Source: Macrobrachium rosenbergii
Taxonomy: Eukaryota; Arthropoda; Malacostraca; Decapoda; Palaemonidae
Assembly (NCBI RefSeq): GCF_040412425.1
Contig: NC_089789.1
Location: forward strand, 38,636,106 to 38,700,105
Reading direction: 5' to 3'
DNA: 64,000 nt
The position numbers and the translations under genes were made by a program. The notes beneath the pieces were generated by a model, which was given only the letters and a program-made list of their open reading frames with translations, ran no database searches and was not told the origin of the DNA. How positions within the stretch are numbered: position 1 is the stretch's first letter; each line of letters begins with the position of its first letter. Of this stretch, positions 13,411-39,209 are shown one piece after another.

Positions 13411-16228
13411 TCGGGGAGGCCAGTTAATAAATAGTATTACTGGGGCTCTCTATGGTTCCAACTTCGTGTTGCATACATTTAGGGACATGGCTTCCCATGA
13501 GTTTGGGATGACAAAGGCTGTGGTTCATCAGTGTGCTATGCTTGCAATATGTGGTACCACATTTCCTTTCTTTAACTTCCATTCAGCAGCCTACAGCCAC
13601 TTCACCTTGGTCTGACTAAGTACAGGTGAGTTACACAACAGAGCATCTTATTTTTAACTTGTTATTAATCAGTAGACATGACTCTCTCCACCTTTTTAGC
13701 AAGGGATGAGAAGCCTGTTAGTTGAGAATTGTTATATGGGAGTTTATGATAATATTGCTGGCGTCTGAGGTGGTCGTCTCTTAAACATGAGAAACCTGAG
13801 TTCTTCCAAATTTCTAGAGCAAAGTTACAAGCTGCCAAACTGGCACAAGACCCTCTCAGCCTCAAAATCTCATGTGCCAGGCTGTACAGGTGGTTACAGG
13901 AGTTGTCCCTCCCCTGCTCGCATATGTTAAAGGGAAGCTGACATTTTTGGGTGGGAGACACAACACTTGTCTTGTTCTTTAAACAATACCCTCCACCTAA
14001 GGAGTGAATGTCTTTATGAAAGAATTGGGTTTGTATTTCGCCTTAATATACAAACCTGAATCGTTTTTTTATGATCCCATCTCTAAACACACTGTGATTT
14101 GTCTTGCTGCCATAGGAAAAAGTGACAGCAAGTTGAATAAGGTATAATTTACCTTAACACTTTGTATACATGTGCACACACACACACACACTAATTGAAA
14201 AGTACATGTACTTATGTAACACTACATTCTTGCATTAAGTACAGTACTGTACTGTATGAAGGAGAGAGAGGATGATTGCCCAGTAGGTGTGTAATGTTTT
14301 GTAACGTGATGCCCATGTGTGTATACACATTTACAGACTAAACAAATAAGTACATATGGTGTAAAATCCAGATTACAAAATATAAACAACAATGAAATAA
14401 ATACAGTGCAAAATACAAAACCATGTTAGATGATGTATAGTAAATTCTGAAATCTTACCTTGAAGATAATGAAGTTTTGTGAGGCCCCAGTTGGGTTGCT
14501 GTGACTCAGGAAATTTCAGTCTGAGCCAGAATCTCAAAATCTCATTGGTATGCATTGCTGTAATCAACTATGTTTCTAACTCATGGCATGCAGAGGTGGT
14601 GAGCAGAGGCAGTTGCACCTTTTTCAACCCCAAATTTTAGAATTTCAAGACACATGCTTGTACATTGTAACAAAAAAGCTTGGTACAGTCACTGCTTTTA
14701 TACATTTGATTAACAATTTTCTCTATTCTTTAGCACACATACAGTTGCAGTTACACTTATGATTTCAGATTACTGCTCACACAATGAAACAAGGTATGTC
14801 CCAATCACTTTTAAAAAAATTGTGCAAGGAACTGGTTTTATACATTTCATTAACAATGATGTTCAGTCCATTTTATGTAAACAAATACTTGGGCATTTCT
14901 GAGCAAGTGTTTGCCAGATGAACAAAGAATGACACTTTTGGTTTTAAAATTTGCTTTTTAATTGTAAATATAACAATGTACGGTAGGCACATTGTAGTTA
15001 GAACTTTTAATACACAAAAAAAATAAGTACATTACATCACTTGCAAAAGCACAAAAGTATGATATTTTTTACCAGGCTTGTATACGTCCAATAAGTAACA
15101 AAATCCAGTAAGTTGAGGTGCCACTGTATCAAGAAAAATGCAGATTACAGTATCGTGAATTTTCTATATTACAGTCACTTTAGAAACAAAGCACACAAAG
15201 CAGCCACTACCGAGCTGTATATTGAGTGGTGAAACTGAGAGCAGTTTTGAAATATGAATTTTATTGTTTCATAACAAACCCCTCATTTTAAATGTAGTGT
15301 GGTCACCATAGCCTTAAGGAATTTTCGAATTCTTTCCCCAACCTCATAAGATCTCATGTCAAAGGGCATAGGTTAAGAGGTACTTGTGTGACCCTCAAAA
15401 CACAACAAAAATTTGTTTCCTTTATTTTACTGTGTTCTTCCAATCCTTTAAATTTGTACACAGTAGAGTCTAAGTTTCCTTTTTTTTTTAAGGTAAGTTA
15501 ATTATACTAATGAGTCACACTTTTAAGTGCATAGAGTCAGTCTGATGAATATATGTTAAATGAGGAGTGGAAATTGGAGCCAGGCAAATCTTCAAAGAAA
15601 GAAATTGGAAGAGGCCAGAGGGGGGAAATGTCATGTGAAAAACAGAAATCAGTGCAGAGAAGTTGCAAAGACCCTTCGTTGCCCCCAGTAGTATGCCATG
15701 CAGGTTAGATGGTAGATTAGACTCCTCTATTTAGGAGACCTAGGCTTTGCCTACAGTTTATAACCACTCCTGTTACTGTAAGCAGAAAATTCAAGACACA
15801 GATGTCACCACAAATGGAAAATTTAGCATGCAGATAACACCACATGCCGCTTGTTAGAGTATATTACGTGTATAAGGAAAATAAGATGCTTTCATGTATG
15901 GCATGTGGAGTGACATTTAAAATACATCCTGTTTTTCATCCTTTTTAGATGAGTGACTTATAGAGAACATGGCACCACAGTAATCCAAGACAGGGAAATT
16001 ACTCTACATGTACTGTATATTATTCATATTTATGTGATGTAAAACTAACTGGAGTACAATTATGGTACTGTAATAATGTTTGCTTATACTCATGTTGCAC
16101 TACTTGTTAAACAGCTGTCTCTGTTGAGTGATGTTGCTTAACCTGTTATAGCCAGTTCATATCAAAATTTTGAATAGAATGTTTCATTTTTGATGTTGTC
16201 TATCATGTGCCACTTTCTCTTGTTTCAG
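13411..16228. other. Spacer upstream of the zinc-finger gene
   Basis: No gene recognised. A minus-strand open frame of 98 codons at 13665-13961 has mixed composition but no domain I know. It could be a decayed mobile-element fragment. A short CA run lies at about 14175-14190. Confidence 0.4.
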
Positions 16229-16348
16229 GTCTCTCCTTCCATGCCAATCGTGAGTTCCTGACTTCAAGGATATGGAAACACCTGAAGATTCAGCTTTTGT
16301 AAAAATCATGTATCGTGAATGGATGTTCATTGTAAAGCTAAGCTGCAG
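16229..16348 (+). CDS. Zinc-finger gene, first recognisable exon (5' UTR plus start)
   Basis: The exon is bounded by an acceptor (CTCTTGTTTCAG) ending at 16228 and a donor (CTGCAG followed by GTAACC) at 16349. The first ATG, at 16241, opens a tiny upstream frame ending at 16261. The ATG at 16272 opens a frame that stays open to the donor: 25 codons plus two bases, beginning [11 protein letters not shown]. Splicing to 17012 keeps this frame, which is the main support. Any further upstream non-coding exon is not identified. Confidence 0.55.
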
Positions 16349-18437
16349 GTAACCAATACCAGGTAAATTAGCAGAGGCAGTGGATTATTGTACCATGACT
16401 TTGTTTCTTCCAATAAGAGTTCAGTTCATGATATTTGTTATGCATTGGCCACGCCATGACTTTGTACTCCTTTAAAATTCAGTTATTGCTCAACATTCGT
16501 GAAACATATATCTTAGCAATTTCTCGTTAAGCAGTGTTGTTTACTGAATGTAAAGAGCTCTTCCGTGAAGATACTGAGTGAGGTAGTTGTGTCGGTCATT
16601 CCTATGAGACATTACAGCCTCATTGATCAAATGTAGCCCAAGAAATGATGATGTGTATTGATTTTAAGCTAAGTTGATTCTGTTCAGTTTGTGTGAGTGA
16701 TTATCAAAGAGAAATTACAGTGTGCCCTGAATTTATTGTATGTAGGAAAATATTTTATATGAAGTTAGCTCTCTTTTGTAAACAAATTGTTAAAGTACAT
16801 GTAGCCCCTTCTTACACCTTTTGTAGAAAATAAATCTCTTATGGAAGAAAATTGTTAATATAGCACTTCTTACTTCTTTAGAAATGGGCAACCGGAAGCA
16901 AGCACATATGTTTGTATTAGCTATTTTATCTTTTAAAATAGTGTCTGATATCCTGTTGGTTAACTCTCATCTCGTAGATATAAAGTTCCTAAAGTAACTT
17001 CCATTTTGTAGAGTATTGAAAGACTGTAAAATCAATGGTAGAAAAGCTGAAATGAATTCAGAACTTGCTGTAGAATTTCCTTCAAAAGATGAAATTGAAC
17101 GTTCATCGTCATCCTCTCCAGTTAATCATGAAAATGAAAACCTGGGTGGCATTAACACAGCCAGTAATGATAGCTCTTTGTCTTGGGATCCATCAGGTAG
17201 AAATCAAGACTGAACCAGAAATGTACGAGTCCAATGAAGATGATGTGAAACATTCATACGCAATTAATACATCAACAAATGAAGAAGATCCCTTAGCTTT
17301 CAGAAAGGAAATTAAGAAAGAAGGAGGTGTCTTTATATGGACAGGTATTCAGGATGAATGTAGCACACCCGTTTGTCAGGAAGGCAGTGTTAAATTGCAC
17401 GAGAAAATTCAATCTGAGGGAAAGCCTTTCAAGTGCAGCGAATGCTGGAAATCATTTTCGCGGAAGAGTATCCTCACAGATCATATAAGGACTCACACAG
17501 GAGAGAGGCCATTCAAGTGCACGGAATGTGGGAAAGCATATTCTCAGAAAAGTTACCTCAAAATCCATATGAATAGTCATACTGGCGTGAGGCCATTCGG
17601 ATGCAGCGAATGCGGGAAAACATTTTCGAAGAAAAGTATTCTTACAAATCATATGAGAATTCACACCGGGGAAAAGCCATTTGGATGCACTGAATGCGGG
17701 AAGTCGTTTCTCTAAAAAGTATTCTTACAGATCATTTGCGAGTTCACACCGGAGAGAAGCCGTTTAGGTGCAGTGAATGTGACAAAGCATTTTCTCAGAA
17801 AAGTGACCTCAGGACTCACATGATCAGTCACACTGGGGAAAGGCCATTCTTATGCACTGAATGTGGGAAAGCATTCTCTCGTAAAAAAGATTTGACGAGG
17901 CATGTGAGGATTCACACTGGAGAGAAGCCATTCGCATGCAGTGAGTGTGAAAAGGCATTTTCTCAGAAGAGTAATCTAACAGACCACATGCGGATCCATA
18001 CAGGAGAGAAACCATTCATATGTACTGAATGTGGGGAAGCTTTTTATAAGAAGGGTCATCTCTTAAGCCACATGAATAGCCATGATGTAGAGAAGGCATT
18101 CCAGTGCATGCATTGTGGGAAAGCATATTATCAGAAGAATGATCTGAAAAAGCATATGAGAATTCACACTGATGAAAAACCATTCAGCTGTAGTGAATGT
18201 GGGAAAGCATTCTCTCTGAAGAGATATCTGAGAAGTCATATGATTAGTCATACTGGAGAGAAACCATTTAAATGCAGCGATTGTGAAAAGGCGTTTTCTC
18301 AGAAGATTCATCTCACTGATCATGTGAGGATTCATACTGGAGAGAAGCCGTTTAGTTGCTTGGAATGTGGGAAAGCCTTTTCTCAGAAAAGTAATCTCAG
18401 AAGTCATATGAGTAGCCACAGCGGAGAGAAGTCATAG
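16272..18437 (+). CDS. C2H2 zinc-finger protein gene, frame interrupted
   Basis: Spliced model 16272-16348 plus 17012-18437. After an acidic, Ser-rich N-terminal part and a VEIKTEPE stretch (a SUMO-site-like IKxEP pattern), 12 tandem C2H2 fingers occupy 17428 to the stop. Each is an 84-bp unit of CxxC-x12-HxxxH joined by HTGEKPF-type linkers, with finger 8 having the atypical linker HDVEKA. Such arrays bind DNA in the nucleus, usually as transcription factors; the target is unknown. The frame is broken twice. Near 17200 it moves by one base (one extra base, or a very short unrecognised intron ending CATCAG). At about 17709, inside finger 4, one base is missing, giving TAA at 17713-17715. The two shifts compensate, so the remaining eight fingers read through to TAG. 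Assembly error or a young pseudogene both fit. Confidence 0.8.
17012..18437 (+). CDS. Zinc-finger gene, second exon with the 12-finger array
   Basis: The acceptor CCATTTTGTAG ends at 17011. The exon enters in phase 2 and continues the frame of the first exon. Coding potential switches frame near 17200 and again at about 17709. The last eight fingers (from about 17764) read as one uninterrupted frame ending at 18437. Confidence 0.75.
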
Positions 18438-18900
18438 GGAATGCAGAAAAGCATATTTTCATAAAAAATGGTCTTAAGTTGATGTGGACTTTAGAGGAAA
18501 AAAGTCCTGAATTTTTTGAAAGAATGCACAACAATTTCAGAGTCATATAAGTCAAAAGTGATTGAAGTCATTTACTTGCTGTTAACATGATTGAAAATTT
18601 TCTCTGACAAATATGTCACACCTTGTATGTAAAGTCACCCAAGGAGGGAACAGTTCTTTGCAAATAATGTGGTAAAGGATATAAATAAACAAGATGTGAA
18701 AAACTAACAGAAAAATACTGTGTCACTGGATAAGGAGCATTTTCTAAATGAGTATCTCTTGAAAAGCATTGGAATTCAAGCAGGACAGACACTTTTAGAG
18801 AAGCATTTTCTAGAAGAATATCTGAAAAGACATTGAATCATCTTAACACTTGTAAATCCAATTCAAATACAGTAAAAACAAGTCTTGCAGCATACTCCTG
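18438..18900 (+). pseudogene. Decayed C2H2 finger copies and 3' UTR of the zinc-finger gene
   Basis: Beyond the stop the sequence still resembles the finger unit. GGAATGCAGAAAAGCATATT lies at about 18438. GCATTTTCTAAATGAGTATC followed by a Lys-His-like stretch lies at about 18740. GCATTTTCTAGAAGAATATC followed by a His-x3-His-like tail lies at about 18803. Stops and lost cysteines show these are relics. An AATAAA at 18684-18689 is a possible polyadenylation signal. Confidence 0.5.
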
Positions 18901-21495
18901 AAAAACTGTGCATTATAACAAGAAAAAGTCAAGAAAAGCCACTTTCTGTACTTTTAGTAGCATTTGTGAAGCGCAGTGTCCTAGAGGATAAAAATCAGTG
19001 AACCCTGTACCTCATTCAATACAAAAAATAAGGCTTTTGGGATGGGATAATAGAGTAGAAACTGTTTCTAGGTGAAACTGTGTATCATATAAGAATAGAC
19101 CAGGCTAGGAAATATTGTATGTATTTAAAAATAACAGTGCTTTCAAAATCCTAAATTCTTAGAAACAAATGAGAATACTCACTCACTTTTGCGATAATGT
19201 TTGAGAATTCAAAGGTAAACTCCTTTGATGCGCTGTACCAGTATTCTGAGCTTTGAAGTAAGTAATAGCATGTCTAAGGAACTTGGTGTATTGCTGAGGT
19301 GCAGCGTGTTCATACTCTGAGGATTTGTCCATCATTCTCTCTGAACTTGTTCACCAGGCCTCAGCTACAAATTTGATAGTTAATGTTTTAGACATTATGG
19401 GAGAAAACTCATCATTGGAGAGTGAAACCTTCATAAAGACAGAGTTGAGTTAAAAACCGTGTTTTTTTAGTCTAATAGCTTTCCAAGATAAGATCAACAG
19501 GTGGATAGTAGTCACCAACCTAACATCACATCAGATTTAGCATATTTAACAAATCAAAGGGAAACTGTCATTTGTTCTGTGAGACAAAACTGTACTGATT
19601 CTCCTATGGGTTGAGTGTCTAGACATTTTTCTTCCTTTCTCACCACTCTATCATCTACATCTTTGGCACATGCCATGTGGACCAGCTTGTAAAAAAATTT
19701 TTCCTGACCATTGATTCCCTTTCATAGACCCATCTATGTGGAAGGCAAATGCTTTATTGTGCTTTTTGGATGTTCTGGAAGTTTATGACTTTTCCCAGTG
19801 AATTCTCGTGTTCTGGAAGTCCATGACTTTACCCAATGAATTGTCGTGGGTTTGCATTGAACAAGCTGGTGACATAGTTTTGAAGTAACACATCACCCCA
19901 GTGTGGCCCTGTTTTTGACAAAAGTGGGACTAGTTTGTGCCAGCTCCACACCAGTGAATATGAAGATGATAGACTTCTGGCTCAAAAGGGACCACCAGTA
20001 GAATCTATGCATCTTTTCACGAGAGATCTTTCTCTCTTACTAAACATAAAGCAAACAAAACTCACTCATAAATACATTACGTAGTCACATTCGAGTCATT
20101 GAACATGTTTTGTGTTGAAGGCTCCAATCTCCTACATCAGGCACTTTCATCCCTTTTTCATTTGTTTATACTCATCATTTCATCCATCCTACCAAATTTG
20201 CAAATCACCAGTCTAGGAGGGTTCTTATCAATGCTAGTGGTCCATCTCTTACAGCCGAGACTGATGATCTCTTGGACTCTAATGGGTTGATAACATGACC
20301 AACTTTGATACTGTACTGTTATCAGCTGATGATGTCATATGAATTGGAACCTTATTTTCACATCGTGTAGCTTTCAGCTTAAGCAGATGTTTATCTGTTG
20401 TAAGGTAATATTTGTAATTGTGTGTGAATGCACAATTTATAGAGCAAGGTGCATTAATTTCAGAGCAGTTTGAAATTTGGCATGGGGTTAGGAGAGCATC
20501 TCATATCCCTCCTGGAATGGTATGATCTCAGTACATTCTCATTCCGTTTCCTTTCTGAGTACCAAAGAACACTAATACTCTATCAGTGAGACTGTGACCA
20601 GATCCTACTGAAGTTTTTTATAAGATAATAAACAGGACCTCTCAGATCTCTTGTGTCTGAGTTCTGAGTTCATTAATGGAAATCCTTGTCTGTTATTTTT
20701 ATTGTAATTCAATTGTATTGTTGAACATTGGTTCTCCACCATTTTTACCCGAACCCCTTAATTTGTTTTTATAATATTTACTTGAAAAAAGTTTCCATTA
20801 GTAAATTTGTAGAAGCGATTAATTTAATTAAGGTCAAGAGTTGGAAATTGTGATCTGCCTGGGAAGGCACTGTTGCCCACTTGTCAAGAACCTTGGTTGT
20901 AGAACATTTATATTTTTTCCTGGCGTACATTTTAATCAGTGTGATGTGCAATGCTTAGTTGAATTGTATTATACAATTTCTAGTAAATTATTTTTATAAT
21001 CATGCTGCTGTTTCTTTTACAGCATTGGTCCTTCTAACATTTCTTATGTGTGTTGTCTTCCCAAAGAGTTTCTCATCATTGAATTCAAAATTATTGATGA
21101 AGAGAATAAGATAAGTGTCAGTTTTTTTGGGGAGGGGGGGATGGTGGGTTGGGTTGGCCGTTGGGTGGCCAAATTAGAGAATAGAACAATTGAAGGTGTT
21201 AGCTTGTTCATTTTTTACTACGTTGCTGGGTCTAAAAAAAAAAAAAAAATAAGTACAGTACCGTGGAAGACTGAAATTCTTAGATAAAATCACCACATTT
21301 ACAAAAAAAAAGTTATTGTTTATTATAAGATTCAATATGCCAACTTGGAGGGTTCACAATAAGGACTAAATATAGATTTTCCAGTAAACAGTGAGATGTA
21401 TCAAATCATCTTCGTTTTAATCATTATCTGCTTCCAATGTTAGTTTATGTTTATTTGGCATAATTGTCTAGAGGGTGAACGTTTGAACTTCGATA
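18901..21495. other. Spacer without recognisable gene
   Basis: No domain or splice pattern recognised. It contains a 38-bp imperfect tandem duplication at 19772-19847 and a 10-plus A-run near 21236-21248. Confidence 0.4.
19772..19847. repeat. 38-bp tandem duplication
   Basis: Two adjacent 38-bp copies, each starting GTTCTGGAAGT and ending in GAATT(C/G)TCGT, with about five differences. Confidence 0.75.
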
Positions 21496-21729
21496 ATGGT
21501 AAGGTTATATTTCAAATACAATACGCACTTCCAAAACGGCATCGTTATTTATCCCCATAGGAAGACAACGGGTTCCTGTCATCTGGTTATGACGCCTGCG
21601 AACAAACATTACGGTACCGATGTCTTAGCAGATTTCATTCCTGAAGTTCAGGAAAGTGGAGAGAGAGACTACCGGAAATTTCTCACAGTGAATAAATGGT
21701 TTAAAACTCCCATTCAAAAGCCAGGGTAG
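21496..21729 (+). CDS. Unrecognised 77-codon ORF
   Basis: An ATG-to-TAG frame of 77 codons with mixed, protein-like composition (a GSCHLVMTPANKHYG stretch in the middle and KWFKTPIQKPG at the end) in a locally more balanced base composition than its AT-rich surroundings. There is no signal peptide, membrane segment or motif that I recognise, no strong start context and no evident splice partners. It may be a single small exon, a fragment of a larger gene, or chance. Confidence 0.2.
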   Translation: MVRLYFKYNTHFQNGIVIYPHRKTTGSCHLVMTPANKHYGTDVLADFIPEVQESGERDYRKFLTVNKWFKTPIQKPG

Positions 21730-23381
21730 GCCAGCCAGACACCTGCATCTTCTGAACCTCACCCACACATGTTTAAATGGAGTTGGTGGTTCATTATATC
21801 GAGGCTTTGAGAAGAGAGGCTTAAATCATATTTTTATTGATTTCATTTTTCGACACTGGGAAACGTATGTATGAATGCATGTTCCGTTTTATATGAGCAT
21901 ATTCGTAAGGTATGTCGATTGATCACGTCTCCTGTACGTTACTTGAAAAGGTATTCGTTTTATACCAGTATCTATAAAAAAATAAATACATTTCAGATAT
22001 AAGAATCGATATTATAGAATCTATCGTTGAATGTAGTCATATTGGGGTCGATCGTACAATAGCGCAGGTCCTGGTCAATCCTACGTCTTTCGAATGTAGA
22101 ATACCTTTACGTAGCTTTCTAGACCTATATGTTCCGTTCACCAGTTGGCGAAATGAAGGCGTACTTCGACGAACGTATGGTATGAACAGACATGACATAA
22201 ACCTCTGCGGCTGCTGTTCCCTGTCTGTTATGTTCTAACACTATTATCACTGGTAATAATAGCAGTAGGAATGCGGTTTTGTAATGTATCTAGCAGCATC
22301 TCAGTCGTTGCGTTTTTATTGTTTTTTTTTCAGGCGATATACAAGATTAGGTGCTGAATGATTATAAATGAATTTTATATATAATAATAATAATAGTGGG
22401 CTGATGCGACAACCTGGTCGAGTTAGTCTAACGTTCAAGTTGAACGCAACGTTCTGGTCCCAGTGTTGAACGTTAGACCAAGGTCCATATGATTATAATT
22501 AAGCCCCAAATGATCAAAAGACCGACATAATCATGTAGTATATCCACAACCCCTCATTAAAAGGGGGGAAAAACCGGAAACGTTGCATTTCGCAATCTAC
22601 TTGTATTCATAAGGAGAGCGAGGAAAAAGAAACCTTGTTTGTCCGTCGGTGAATCGTTTGAGAGTAACGAGAAATGTCCCACTGAAACCGGATTGGACCA
22701 GTGAACTTTGGATACTGTTCCATCCTTGGAAAGAAAGGTTGAGGCATGGTCTAGTCTATTTTTTTTTATAGACCTTCTGTAGGTCTTGGTATAGACCATG
22801 GGTGTAGGTCACTTGTGGTTTTGAGAAATGCACTATTAGACCGACTGAGTGATGATGATTATTATTATTATCATTATTGAAGTAGTCTAACAAGGCATTA
22901 AAAAATAGCTCTAGCAAGTCACGCAGAGTAACATGTCGCGTGAAACAAAATAGAGGTAAGAGAAGAATAGTTAAGAGCAAACAGATTAAAATAAATAAAA
23001 AAGAACATAAACATTCATTCAATAAGCCAAATGCCGATGGCCGTAAGGTTTCTCTTTTTTTGATGAACGAGATTTAAATTATACCGTCGACCTCCGAATC
23101 CGTACAACGCCTGTCTAGTGTAGAGAGAGAGAGAGGTTATATTTAATAGGTACTCTATAAGCTGACCTTCGCATTGTCCTTTCTTGGCGGAGAACTAGAA
23201 GAGAGAGATAGGAGCGGGAAATGATGACGTATGATAGGCTATAAAAAATAATTGAGAGGATTTATCCGAGAATTTGTTTCCTTGTAACTTCGCGGAATTC
23301 TCGTTGGGGAGTCATCTTCCCAGAAAGAGAGAGAGAAGCTGACGTTTGGAATATGTTGTAAACTTGGCAAACATTGATTTC

Positions 23382-23382
<1 letters not shown>
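21730..23382. other. Spacer with a palindrome cluster
   Basis: No gene recognised. Contains the inverted repeats at 22426-22478 and short (GA)n runs near 23125. Confidence 0.4.
22426..22478. repeat. Nested inverted repeats of TTGAACG
   Basis: GTCTAACGTTCAA (22426-22438) and TTGAACGTTAGAC (22466-22478) are perfect 13-bp inverted copies. The left one also forms a second palindrome, CGTTCAA-G-TTGAACG (22432-22446). Confidence 0.65.

Positions 23383-23447
<65 letters not shown>
23383..23447. repeat. (ATT)n microsatellite
   Basis: Uninterrupted run of about 21 ATT units. Confidence 0.95.
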
Positions 23448-24819
<1,372 letters not shown>

Positions 24820-24883
24820 ATATTTCGCAATAGTTCGTTTGAAGTAGACCTCAGTATTTTGTAATGAATCCTCCTTCCACTCC

Positions 24884-24886
<3 letters not shown>

Positions 24887-24949
<63 letters not shown>
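24887..24949. repeat. (CT)n microsatellite
   Basis: CT run with one CCT interruption at about 24923, inverted relative to the GA run 70 bp upstream, so the two could pair. Confidence 0.95.
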
Positions 24950-25237
24950 ATTTGGTGTGTTACTCATAGTGGTGGCCATTGAACGTCAGGGTTGATTTTG
25001 CTGCTTCAATCCACAATGGCCGAGAATGAACCAAGAATATAAAGCATCTGTATGTCACCGGAATACTGTTTCACCATATCTGCTTCACTGACCGAATTTA
25101 AATCACCCTTCCACCTCCGGACAGAGAATTTGTGACAAGATAACGCAATCATCGGCTTTAGTGGGCATGGGATTGTATGACTTGAAACCCAACTTGTGTT
25201 AAAATTACTGGTACTAGTACTGCTGTTAGTGTGTATG

Positions 25238-25340
<103 letters not shown>

Positions 25341-25652
25341 TAGTACTGGTGCTTCTCGTACTACCTCTCGTTTATATATATGAACAGAGAGAGAGAGAGA
25401 GAGACAGACAGAGAGGGAGAAAGAAATCTTTTGCTCAAAAATATCCAGTTTTATTTTGTTTGTATTTGGTCTACGCAGTATCACGCTTTCTTGTTTACCT
25501 CACCAGAACTCCTGAAATATTCCTGCTCTCAACCGTTGGAAATAGTTTATTGACGATGGCACGTATAGTCTCTCTCTCTCTCTTGTTTGATTCAGCCCCG
25601 AGGAGCAAATGAATGTAGCAATAGAAGGAAGCTTAAAGATGGTGGCTGAAGG

Positions 25653-25654
<2 letters not shown>

Positions 25655-25739
<85 letters not shown>
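25655..25739. repeat. Compound (AC)n(TA)n microsatellite
   Basis: AC run to about 25686 joined directly to a TA run to 25739. Confidence 0.95.
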
Positions 25740-25742
<3 letters not shown>

Positions 25743-25906
25743 TACATCCTACATACATACTACTAGTAATGCCTACTTTTATGGAATTGTAAGTACATTT
25801 GCTAATTAAATGACTGGCCTTTAACTTTCCTAATCTGGTATTTATCCATGTGAAATAACTCAGTTCTTATTAACACTTTTATAATATATGATACCTGTGT
25901 AGATTA

Positions 25907-25909
<3 letters not shown>

Positions 25910-25959
<50 letters not shown>
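25910..25959. repeat. (AG)n microsatellite
   Basis: Uninterrupted AG run of about 25 units. Confidence 0.95.
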
Positions 25960-25962
<3 letters not shown>

Positions 25963-26300
25963 TCAAACTGTTTTTTCATGCACTTCGGTGTACAGTAAGT
26001 ACCGACAAATCCATATGCATGTAGGCGGTATACCTTTTTCCGATAGCCGTTCTGCGATTAGTAATATACACTGACGTATATTTATGATTCTTTTTTATTC
26101 GCCGCATGAATGACTGGGCTGGTATCATGCGCTGGTCCTTTTGTGCCAACACAATATTGGATGTTTTCCAGAGGAATGTACCAGATTTTTCCTTTTTCGT
26201 AACTCATTGCGCAAATGTTACCATCTACATCGTCAGTGATTATGAAAATACAATATCTTCAATGCTTAACGTAGCCAGAAATAGTAAAATTTGAAGTGAA

Positions 26301-26640
26301 TGACGTCATGAGAAATGTGGTCTTTTCCATTCAGTTTAAAGGCGAGATGGTAGCATCGTCCAACGGAACGCCTTGACCAATCACGGATGGCGTCTAGACG
26401 ATGACGTCACGATGCAGTATAGAACGGCCAATCATGAACAACGACGGGTAAGGACGTCGGTCCCGCCAGTTCGGTGGTTTTGGTTAAAGGCGAGATGGTC
26501 GCATCATCCAATGGAACGCCTTGACCAATTACAGATGGCGTCTGAACGATGACGTCACGATACAGTCCCGCTCAGCCAATCACGGACAACGTCGGGTAAG
26601 GACGTCGGTCCTGCCAGTGCCAGGCCAGACCGTACGTCAG
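26301..26640 (+). promoter_or_regulatory. HDHD5 promoter with tandem CRE/CCAAT duplication
   Basis: Three perfect CRE palindromes TGACGTCA occur at 26301-26308, 26402-26409 and 26550-26557. CCAAT boxes occur at 26377, 26428, 26508, 26525 and 26576. The last two CREs and four of the CCAAT boxes lie in a direct duplication of about 135 bp with a 148-bp period (26336-26470 and 26484-26619). The segment is CpG-rich compared with its surroundings and ends about 60-90 bp before the start codon at 26696. CREB/ATF and NF-Y binding follows from the motifs and is not shown. No TATA box is evident. Confidence 0.65.
26336..26619 (+). repeat. 148-bp-period tandem duplication in the promoter
   Basis: Two diverged direct copies, each beginning TTAAAGGCGAGATGGT and ending in GGGTAAGGACGTCGGTCC plus a few bases, with about 85-90% identity by eye. 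Confidence 0.8.
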
Positions 26641-26695
26641 ACAGTCTGCCTCTGCCAGACGCAAGAGTAGCGTAGCTGCAGTGAGTGAGCCAGTG

Positions 26696-39209
<12,514 letters not shown>

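Noticed and set aside
17452..18419. Minus-strand open frames across the zinc-finger array
   Set aside because: Antisense shadows of the repeated finger units.
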